From: JAKALD01 sp963817785
GTDB taxonomy: Bacteria > Pseudomonadota > Gammaproteobacteria > Burkholderiales > SG8-39
Length of the DNA: 64,000 bases
Assembly: GCA_963817785.1 (NCBI GenBank)
Contig: CAWFPL010000008.1
Span: 434,001 to 498,000 of the forward strand
Direction of reading: 5' to 3'
Shown here: piece by piece, positions 58,297-64,000 of the stretch
Layout: every line of letters starts with the position of its first letter
How positions within the stretch are numbered: the first letter of the stretch is position 1
Translations under genes and position numbers: made by a program
Notes under the pieces: generated by a model
Told to the model about the DNA's origin: nothing
The model's input: only the letters and a program-made list of their open reading frames with translations
Databases searched by the model: none

Positions 58297-58743
58297 ATGA
58301 AAAGCACCTTTGCAGCACTGACCCTCTCCGCCGCCGCGATCCTCGGCGGCGGTTTCGTCGCGCAGGCCCATGCCGAGACGCTCGCCGCGAAGAGCCACGG
58401 CAAGTACCAGCTGGTGATCCAGGTCACCGACGACAATCCCAAGGTCTGGAATCTCGCCCTCAACAACGCGTTCGCCTTTCAGCGCAACGTCGGCAAGGGC
58501 AATTCGCAGATCGAGATCGTCGCCATCGGGCCCGGCCTAAACATGCTCAAGAGCGAGTCCAAGGTCAAGGATCGCATCGACCAGGCGCTCGACCTGAACA
58601 TCGACATGGCCGCCTGCGGCGAGACGATGCACGCGATGAAGCTCACCAAGGACGACCTGATCGGCGGCGTGCGGGTCGTGCCCGGGGGCCTGATCGAGAT
58701 CGCCGACAAGGAGCGCGCCGGCTGGGTCTACTACCGCCCCTAG
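58297..58743 (+). CDS. Secreted DsrE-like protein 2
   Basis: 148 aa with signal peptide (MKSTFAALTLSAAAILGGGFVAQAHA). Aligns with the preceding protein: VIQVTDDNPKVWNLALNNAFAF, IEIVAIGPGLNML, MAACGETM (Cys107), VRVVPGGLIEI and GWVYYRP. AAGGAAA lies before the ATG, 49 bp after the first gene, so both are in one transcript. Convergent with the ATP synthase operon 12 bp away. Role inferred as periplasmic sulfur or redox carrier. Confidence 0.85.
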   Translation: MKSTFAALTLSAAAILGGGFVAQAHAETLAAKSHGKYQLVIQVTDDNPKVWNLALNNAFAFQRNVGKGNSQIEIVAIGPGLNMLKSESKVKDRIDQALDLNIDMAACGETMHAMKLTKDDLIGGVRVVPGGLIEIADKERAGWVYYRP

Positions 58744-58755
58744 CGGCAACGCGCC

Positions 58756-59592
58756 TCAGGCGCCCGCCGCGTCCTGCGCCTCGAGCGCTTCGGCGCTCAG
58801 CATGATCACCTCGATCTCCTGGGTGATCTCCTCCTGGCGGTAGGCGTTGGCGCGGCGCGCGAGCTCGGCGCTGGTTTCGTCCAGGCGGCGCAGCGCGCTG
58901 TCCATGTGCTCCAGGCGGTGCCGGTTCTCGGCGATCAGCGACAGCGAGAACGCGCCCTGCAGTGACATCAGCAGCGCCTGCTCGGCGAGCGCGGGGAACA
59001 GCCGCGCCGGCGGCAGCGTGAGCCGCGGCGCATAGCCGCGCTCGCGCGCCGGCTTGTCGGGCACGGGCAGCGGCGCGATGATCCTCGCGGCCGGTGCCAC
59101 CGCTTCGGGGTCCTCGTACAGCGCGATGACGCGCAGCGGCGCCGAGGGCGCGGCGCGCTGCGCGCGCTCCAGCCAGGCCGCCACCCGCTCCAGCACCGCG
59201 GGCAGCTCTTCGGCCACGCTCGCGCCCGGCAGCGCGTCCGCCGCGAGCTTCTCGCCCAGGCGCTCGGCCAGGCGCGTGCCGATCACCAGCAGGCGCTCGC
59301 CGCGCGCGCGCGCCGCTTCGGCCAGCACCTCGTTGAACTCCCCGCAGAAGCCGCGCTCCGAGCCGATCGCGATGCACACCCCCGGAGGCTGCGACGCGGC
59401 CTCGGGCGGCGCATAGAAGCGCAGGAAGTCGTCGGCCGCCCGCTCGATCGTCGCCAAGGCGCGGCGCTGGTGCTCGAGCAGGCCGCCCAGCTTGCGCAGC
59501 TCGATCAGCGCGACGTTCTTCATCGCCGAGAGGATCGCGCGCACCTCGGCGTAGGCGCCCAGCCGGACTTCGATCTGGTGACGGCGGCTCAT
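58756..59592 (-). CDS. atpG: N-type ATP synthase gamma subunit
   Basis: 278 aa, start overlapping the alpha-subunit stop (ATGA). N-terminal rotor helix EVRLGAYAEVRAILSAMKNVALIELRKL, the Rossmann-like middle with CIAIGSERGFCGEFNEVL, and the C-terminal helix LEHMDSALRRLDETSAELARRANAYRQEEITQEIEVIMLSAEAL. Sequence is divergent from housekeeping AtpG, as usual for N-ATPases. Last gene of the operon; central stalk of F1. Confidence 0.9.
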   Translation of the reverse strand: MSRRHQIEVRLGAYAEVRAILSAMKNVALIELRKLGGLLEHQRRALATIERAADDFLRFYAPPEAASQPPGVCIAIGSERGFCGEFNEVLAEAARARGERLLVIGTRLAERLGEKLAADALPGASVAEELPAVLERVAAWLERAQRAAPSAPLRVIALYEDPEAVAPAARIIAPLPVPDKPARERGYAPRLTLPPARLFPALAEQALLMSLQGAFSLSLIAENRHRLEHMDSALRRLDETSAELARRANAYRQEEITQEIEVIMLSAEALEAQDAAGA

Positions 59593-61082
59593 GCCGCGGC
59601 CCGCGCCGCGCCCGCGGCGAGCCAGCCGGCGACCGCGGCGCTCCAGGCTTCGCGCGGCTGGTCAATGCCGGGCGCGCCGCGAGCGGCTCCCTCGAGCAGC
59701 CGCTGCAGCGCGTCGCTCAGGGCGGTCTGCTCAAGGCCCTCCAGGCGGCCGTCGTTGAACGCGACCATCCACGCCAGGTGGCACTCTGGGGAGAGCGGGC
59801 TCAACGGCTCCTGCTTGAGCACGTTGCGCAGCAGCCGGCCGCGCGCCAGGCGCGCGCGCAATCCCGCCTCCAGCCGCGAGCCGAAGCGCGAGAACACCTC
59901 GAGCTCGAGGAACTGCAGGTAATCGAGCTTCATGCGCGCGGCCTCGCGCTTGATCGCCTCGGGCTGCGCCTTGCCGCCGATGCGCGACACCGAGCGGCGC
60001 ACGTCGATCGCCGGCAGCACGCCGGAGGCGAACAGCTGCCGGTCGAAGTAGACCTGGCCGTCGGTGATCGAGATCAGGTTGGTCGGAATGTAGGCCGCGA
60101 TCTCTCCCTGCTCGGTCTCGACGATCGGCAGCGCGGTCATGCTCCCGCCGCCGTGCGCCGCCGCGAGGCAGGTCGAGCGCTCGAGCAGCCGCGCGTGCAG
60201 GTAGAACACGTCGCCCGGATAGGCCTCGCGCCCCGGCGGGCGGCGCAGCAGCAGCGACAGCTCGCGGTAGATGCGCGCGTGCGTCGACAGGTCGTCGTAC
60301 ACGACCAGCGCGTGCCGGCCCGCCTCCATCCAGGCTTCGCCGATGGCGCAGCCGGCGTACGGCGCGAGGTACTTGAGCCCGGGCGGCGCGGTGGCCTCGG
60401 CGACCACCAGCGTGGTGTATTCGAGTGCGCCGAAGCGGCGCAGCGTGTCGATCACGAACGCCACCGTGGAGCGCTTCTGGCCGACCAGCACGTACACGCA
60501 GCTCACGCCGCGCCCCTTCTGGTTGAGCACCACGTCGAGCGCGAAGGTCGTCTTGCCCGTGCCGTTGTCGCCGATCAGCAGCTGGCGCTGGCCGCGGCCG
60601 ATCGGGATCATGGTGTCGGCGATCTTGTTGCCCGTGTACAGCGGCCGGTCGACGAACTCGCGCGCCACGATCGGCGGCGAAGGCCCGTCGAGCGGGCGTT
60701 GCGCGGCGCATTGCGGCGCCGCGCCGCCGTCGAGCGGCGCACCGAGCGGATCGACCATGCGCCCGAGCAGCTCGTCGCCCACCCCGAGCGCCAGGCGCTC
60801 GCCGGTCAGCATCGCAGCGGCGCCGGCGCGCAGCCCGGGCGCCTCCTCGAGCAGGATGGCGCCGATGCGCTCGCGCGCGAGGTGGAACACCAGCGCGGTG
60901 CTGCCGTCCTCGGTGCGCAGCAGCTCGTCCATCGCCGCGGAGGGCAGGCCGTCGATCCACACCACGCCGTCGCCCACCGACAGCACGCGGCCGCGCTCGG
61001 CCACGCGCAGCGCGAAGCGGTAGCCGCGCACCTGCGCCGCGTTGCGCTCGAGCGCGGAAGCCGTCGCGGCCTCAGCGCTCAC
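59589..61082 (-). CDS. atpA: N-type ATP synthase alpha subunit
   Basis: 497 aa from GTG 61082, overlapping the b/delta gene by 11 bp. Beta-barrel domain to about residue 90, then the nucleotide-binding domain with P-loop GDNGTGKTT (the usual alpha form is GDRQTGKT), VYVLVGQKRSTVAFVIDTL, LVVYDDLSTHARIYRELSLLLRRPPGREAYPGDVFYLHARLLERS and the helical C-terminal domain. Forms the alpha3beta3 head of F1. Confidence 0.92.
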   Translation of the reverse strand: MSAEAATASALERNAAQVRGYRFALRVAERGRVLSVGDGVVWIDGLPSAAMDELLRTEDGSTALVFHLARERIGAILLEEAPGLRAGAAAMLTGERLALGVGDELLGRMVDPLGAPLDGGAAPQCAAQRPLDGPSPPIVAREFVDRPLYTGNKIADTMIPIGRGQRQLLIGDNGTGKTTFALDVVLNQKGRGVSCVYVLVGQKRSTVAFVIDTLRRFGALEYTTLVVAEATAPPGLKYLAPYAGCAIGEAWMEAGRHALVVYDDLSTHARIYRELSLLLRRPPGREAYPGDVFYLHARLLERSTCLAAAHGGGSMTALPIVETEQGEIAAYIPTNLISITDGQVYFDRQLFASGVLPAIDVRRSVSRIGGKAQPEAIKREAARMKLDYLQFLELEVFSRFGSRLEAGLRARLARGRLLRNVLKQEPLSPLSPECHLAWMVAFNDGRLEGLEQTALSDALQRLLEGAARGAPGIDQPREAWSAAVAGWLAAGAARAAA

Positions 61083-61821
61083 CGCTCGGGCCCCTGGAGA
61101 AGAAGCGTAGCTCGTCGCCCAGGTCGGCCTGCAGCAGCCAGGGCCCCAGCGCCACGCGCACGCCGGAGAGCAGCGCGGCGTCGACGGCGAATTGCGCGCG
61201 GCACTCGACGCCGAACTGCCGCGACAGCGCCTGCTCGAGGCGCGCGCGCGCGGCATCGGACAGCGGACGCGCGCTGTGCACCGCGAGGCTGGCGCCCGCG
61301 GCGCGCGCCGCTTCAGCCAGCGCGCGCAGCTTGTCCTCGGGCAGAGCGGCGAGATCGGCCGCGAGCATCTCCACCAGGCGCGCGTCGAGCTCGGGGCCGG
61401 AAAGGCGCTCGAGCAGGCGCGCGGCGAACGCCGCCGCCTGATCGAGCGCGCGCTGATCGTCGGCACGACGGCGCTCGAGATCCTGCTTGGCCTGCAACGC
61501 GGCCAGGCGCGCGCGCTCCTCCCCGGCCGCGCGCGCCGCCTCGGCCAGCCCTTTCTCGCGCTGCGCCGCGAGCTCGGCGGCGAGCTTGCCCTTCGCCGCG
61601 GCGCGCTCGCGCTCCCAGCTCGCGAGCCGCTCCCCGACCTGCGCCTGCAGCCCGGCCGCCTGCTCGCGCACGCCCTTCGCCTCCGCGAGCGACTTCTCGA
61701 CCGCGGCGCGGCGCCGGTCGATCGCCGCCAGCACGGGCCGGTACAGGAAGCGGTGCAGGATCCACACCAGCACCGCGAAGTTGATCAGCTCGAGGACGAA
61801 GCTGGTCGGATCGAGCTGCAT
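61072..61821 (-). CDS. atpF: N-type ATP synthase b subunit with fused delta-like domain
   Basis: 249 aa. N-terminal membrane helix (SFVLELINFAVLVWILHRFLY), a long Ala/Glu/Arg coiled coil (residues about 30-130) and a C-terminal domain of about 110 residues with LSRQFGVECRAQFAVDAALLSGVRVALGPWLLQADL, which corresponds to the delta subunit C-terminus. The operon has no separate atpH, so this fusion supplies both functions, as in other N-ATPases. Peripheral stator stalk. Confidence 0.88.
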   Translation of the reverse strand: MQLDPTSFVLELINFAVLVWILHRFLYRPVLAAIDRRRAAVEKSLAEAKGVREQAAGLQAQVGERLASWERERAAAKGKLAAELAAQREKGLAEAARAAGEERARLAALQAKQDLERRRADDQRALDQAAAFAARLLERLSGPELDARLVEMLAADLAALPEDKLRALAEAARAAGASLAVHSARPLSDAARARLEQALSRQFGVECRAQFAVDAALLSGVRVALGPWLLQADLGDELRFFSRGPSGER

Positions 61822-61825
61822 GGCG

Positions 61826-62092
61826 TCACTTCAGCAGGTATTCGAGCAGCGGATTGCGGAACAGCACGATCAGCACGATCACCAGCACGTAGATGGCGAG
61901 CGACTCGATCATCGCCAGCCCGATGAACAGCGTGCGGGTGATCGAGTTCTCCAGCTCCGGCTGGCGCGCGAGCGCATCGAGCGCCTGCGCGATCGCGCGC
62001 CCCATCGCGATCGCCGGGCCGATCACGCCGATCGCGATCGCCAGCATCGCCGCGGCGCTGGATACGATGACGAGCCATGCTGTAGCGGTCAT
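61826..62092 (-). CDS. atpE: N-type ATP synthase c subunit (rotor ring)
   Basis: 88 aa from ATG 62092, overlapping the atpB stop (ATGA). Two helices. Helix 1 reads IGVIGPAIAMGRAIAQALDALARQPE; helix 2 reads GLAMIESLAIYVLVIVLIVLF with the ion-binding Glu followed by Ser and the nearby Tyr, part of the Na+ signature. The helix 1 ligand (Gln in Na+ F-type rings, Glu in typical N-ATPases, G-P-A-L-G-E-G) is Met here (G-P-A-I-A-M-G). Ion specificity is therefore uncertain. Confidence 0.93.
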   Translation of the reverse strand: MTATAWLVIVSSAAAMLAIAIGVIGPAIAMGRAIAQALDALARQPELENSITRTLFIGLAMIESLAIYVLVIVLIVLFRNPLLEYLLK

Positions 62093-62772
62093 GTGTGCGA
62101 CTCCTTCCTTTCCTTGGTGAGCTCCTGGGACTGGATGCCGCCCGCGATGTACACCAGAGCGAGCATGCCGAAGATGTAGGCCTGCACCAGCGCCTCGATC
62201 ACGTGCAGGAGCAGAATGGGCACCGGCACCAGGAACCCGGCCAGCAGCAGCACCATCAGGGCCGCCATTTCCAGGCTCGCCATGTTGCCGAACAGGCGCA
62301 CGGCGAGCGCCACGGTGCGCGACAGCTCGCTCATGACGTGGAACGGGAACATGACCGCGTTGGGCGAGAAGTAGTGGCGCAGGTAGGTCCGCAGCCCGTC
62401 GGCGCGGATCCCGTACCAGTGCACCGACAGGAACACCAGGATCGCGAGCGCCGCGGTGAGCGACAGGTCGCGGGTCGGCGAATGCAGGCCGGGGACGATG
62501 CCGAGCAGGTTCGCCACCACCAGGAACACCCACAGCGTGCCGACGAACGGCAAGAGCATCCTCGGGCGCTGCGGGTACACCGACGCGATCGCCGCCTCGA
62601 TCGCCAGCACCGCGCCCTCGAGGGCGCTCTGCAGCGTGCCCGGCTCCTCGCTCAGGCGCCGCGTCGCCAGCGCGCTGAACAGGCCGAGCGCCAGCATGAT
62701 GCCCCAGGTGGTGACCACGGTGACGCTGATCCCCAGCGGCCCGAGGTGAAACAGCGCGCCGCCGCTTTCCAT
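62089..62772 (-). CDS. atpB: N-type ATP synthase a subunit
   Basis: 227 aa, start overlapping the atpQ stop (ATGA). Five or six helices; the essential Arg is in MSELSRTVALAVRLFGNMASLEM (SR-x-x-x-L-x-x-RL-x-x-N), and the C-terminal LLHVIEALVQAYIFGMLALVYIAGG is conserved. Forms the ion half-channels against the c ring. Confidence 0.92.
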   Translation of the reverse strand: MESGGALFHLGPLGISVTVVTTWGIMLALGLFSALATRRLSEEPGTLQSALEGAVLAIEAAIASVYPQRPRMLLPFVGTLWVFLVVANLLGIVPGLHSPTRDLSLTAALAILVFLSVHWYGIRADGLRTYLRHYFSPNAVMFPFHVMSELSRTVALAVRLFGNMASLEMAALMVLLLAGFLVPVPILLLHVIEALVQAYIFGMLALVYIAGGIQSQELTKERKESHT

Positions 62773-63053
62773 CAGCGCCGCTCGCGCACGAACAGGTACA
62801 CGTTCACGGCGCCGAGCGCCACCCCGAGCACGATCAGGCTGACCGTGAAGCGGGCCGAGTAGCCCGCGAACAGGCTGTCGATCCAGCGCCCGAGGTAGGC
62901 GCCCGCCACCACCGGCACGACGAACAGCAGCGCCAGGCTGCCCAGGTACGCGGTCTGCGCGATCAGCCGCGGACGCTCGCGCTCGGCGCGCTGCAGACTT
63001 CCCGCCTCGCGCTCGACCGCCTGGCGCAGCTGCTTGCCGCCGTCTTCGGGCAT
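62772..63053 (-). CDS. atpQ: N-type ATP synthase AtpQ (AtpI-like) protein
   Basis: 93 aa. Two membrane helices (LGSLALLFVVPVVAGAYLGRWIDSL and FTVSLIVLGVALGAVNVYLFV) behind a charged N-terminus, the AtpI/gene-1 layout that in N-ATPase operons is called AtpQ and assists c-ring assembly. In standard N-ATPase operons a second small gene, atpR, follows; here atpB follows at once, so atpR is missing. Confidence 0.85.
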   Translation of the reverse strand: MPEDGGKQLRQAVEREAGSLQRAERERPRLIAQTAYLGSLALLFVVPVVAGAYLGRWIDSLFAGYSARFTVSLIVLGVALGAVNVYLFVRERR

Positions 63054-63057
63054 CGCC

Positions 63058-63459
63058 TCAGCCCTCGCGCCCGCTCAGGCGCCACAGGCGGCGCATCATC
63101 TCGAGCTCCAGCCGGTTCACGCTCTGCTTGAGGCTCGCGAGCGCCTTCTCCTCCGCGAGCAGCGTCTCGCCCACCGCGGCGGCCACCTGGCGGTAGTCGT
63201 CGCCGAGCACGTAGCGGCGCGTGCACACGAACAGCTCGCCGTCGGCGAAATACACCACCCCGCCGGGCAGCGCCAGGTAATGCCAGGCCGCGTCGGCGGT
63301 GCGGAAGCGCGCCAGGCCGAAGCCGAGCACGGTCAGCATGCGCTCGTGCCGCGCCAGCAGCCCGAACGCGCCCGAGGCGTCCTTCGCGGCGAAGCTTTGC
63401 ACGTCGTCGCGGCGCTGGTACTGGGTGGCCGACTGCAGATGCAGCGCAAAGCCGTTCAT
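63058..63459 (-). CDS. atpC: N-type ATP synthase epsilon subunit
   Basis: 133 aa, start overlapping the beta-subunit stop (ATGA). N-terminal beta-sandwich (ALHLQSATQYQRRDDVQSFAAKDASGAFGLLARHERMLTVLGFGLARFRTADAAWHYLALPGGVVYF) and a C-terminal helical hairpin (ALASLKQSVNRLELEMMRRLWRL). Couples F1 rotation to the c ring and regulates ATPase activity. Confidence 0.9.
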   Translation of the reverse strand: MNGFALHLQSATQYQRRDDVQSFAAKDASGAFGLLARHERMLTVLGFGLARFRTADAAWHYLALPGGVVYFADGELFVCTRRYVLGDDYRQVAAAVGETLLAEEKALASLKQSVNRLELEMMRRLWRLSGREG

Positions 63460-64000
63460 GGTGCGTCCTGCATGGCGCCGCGCATGTAGCAGCGCTCTTC
63501 CGGCAGCGCGTCGTAGTCGCCGCGCAGGAAGGCCTCGCAGTCGGCGAGCGTCTGCGCGAGCGGCACCGACACGCCGGGCAGGCCGGTGTGCTCGGCGACG
63601 ACGTGGAACGGCTGGCTCAGGTAGCGCTGCAGCCGGCGCGCGCGCAGCACCACCTGCCGGTCCTCCTCCGAGAGCGCCTCCATGCCGAGCATGGCGATGA
63701 TGTCCTGCAGCGCGGCGTAGCGCGCCAGGTGCTCGCGCACGGCGCGCGCCACCTCGTAGTGGCGGTCGCCCACGATGCGCCGGTCGAGCAGGTGGCTTTG
63801 CGACTGCAGCGGGTCGACCGCCGGGTAGATGCCGCGCCCGGCCTGCTCGCGCGACAGGATCACCAGGGTGTCGAGATGCGCGAGGATCGCGCTCACCGCC
63901 GGGTCGGTCATGTCGTCGGCGGGCACGTACACCGCCTGCACCGCGGTGATGGTCCCGGTGCGGGTCGATGCGATGCGCTCCTCGAGATCGGCGACCTCGG
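63456..64000 (-). CDS. atpD: N-type ATP synthase beta subunit, N-terminus outside window
   Basis: The frame is open to the window edge. The visible part begins in the catalytic domain and includes VPADDMTDPAVSAILAHLDT, LSREQAGRGIYPAVDPLQSQSHLLD, RHYEVARAVREHLARYAALQDIIAMLGMEALSEEDRQVVLRARRLQRYLSQPFHVVAEHTG, all typical of AtpD. First known gene of the operon, which begins with D and C as in N-ATPases. Confidence 0.93.
   Translation of the reverse strand, partial: EVADLEERIASTRTGTITAVQAVYVPADDMTDPAVSAILAHLDTLVILSREQAGRGIYPAVDPLQSQSHLLDRRIVGDRHYEVARAVREHLARYAALQDIIAMLGMEALSEEDRQVVLRARRLQRYLSQPFHVVAEHTGLPGVSVPLAQTLADCEAFLRGDYDALPEERCYMRGAMQDAP

Overview
The window is GC-rich, tightly packed chromosomal DNA with short intergenic gaps and many ATGA/GTGA start-stop overlaps. 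The protein families and the many TTGAY-N4-RTCAA (FNR/ANR/DNR-type) boxes fit a Betaproteobacterium or a close relative with a facultatively anaerobic, microaerobic or denitrifying life style. That placement is inference; no rRNA or other reliable taxonomic marker is present.

Layout. 1-4.5 kb: a coiled-coil protein (cut by the window edge), a fused Mo-hydroxylase and a CapA-like phosphoesterase. 4.6-36 kb: a stress and metal-homeostasis region in which ten perfect and two variant FNR-like palindromes lie upstream of, or between, genes for two near-identical Hsp20 chaperones, a CBS-domain site-2 protease, a SagB-type oxidoreductase, archaemetzincin, a CorC/HlyC-type membrane protein, Pcm, DUF5335, DnaK/DnaJ, a ZnuABC-like importer, an archaeal-type SAM synthetase, a beta-lactamase-fold hydrolase, a DksA-like protein and several small proteins. 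Inside it lie a translationally coupled ferritin-like / aminotransferase / truncated methyltransferase / P-type ATPase string and a feoABC operon split by an IS110-family insertion. 36-43 kb: a serine hydrolase, a GGDEF protein and an operon for polar amino-acid uptake with RidA and a formamidase-like enzyme.

43-51 kb is an accessory zone: a PD-(D/E)XK-like nuclease gene plus a deletion remnant of a second copy, a truncated TumE toxin with intact TumA antitoxin, an acyl-CoA ligase fragment, an IS110-family gene cut by an IS630-family element (nested, with TA duplication), two small lower-GC genes, a complete IS4-family element with an 11-bp target duplication, and a BrnT/BrnA pair whose toxin gene is frameshifted.

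51-56 kb: a YbhGFSR-like ABC exporter (HlyD-type adaptor, double ATPase, two permeases) preceded by a third variant FNR-like box. 56.4-58.7 kb: an ECF sigma factor and an anti-sigma factor whose C-terminal domain is homologous to two divergently encoded secreted DsrE-like proteins. Both transcription units appear to start from mirror-image ECF promoters sharing one palindromic -35. 58.7-64 kb: an N-type F1Fo-ATPase operon (D-C-Q-B-E-F-A-G) that lacks atpR and has an unusual c-subunit.

How it fits together (inference): much of the first 36 kb looks like an anaerobiosis/low-oxygen stress regulon that combines chaperones, proteolysis, protein repair, metal uptake and metal storage. The sigma/anti-sigma/DsrE module at 57 kb is the best candidate for an undescribed envelope sulfur- or redox-sensing system.
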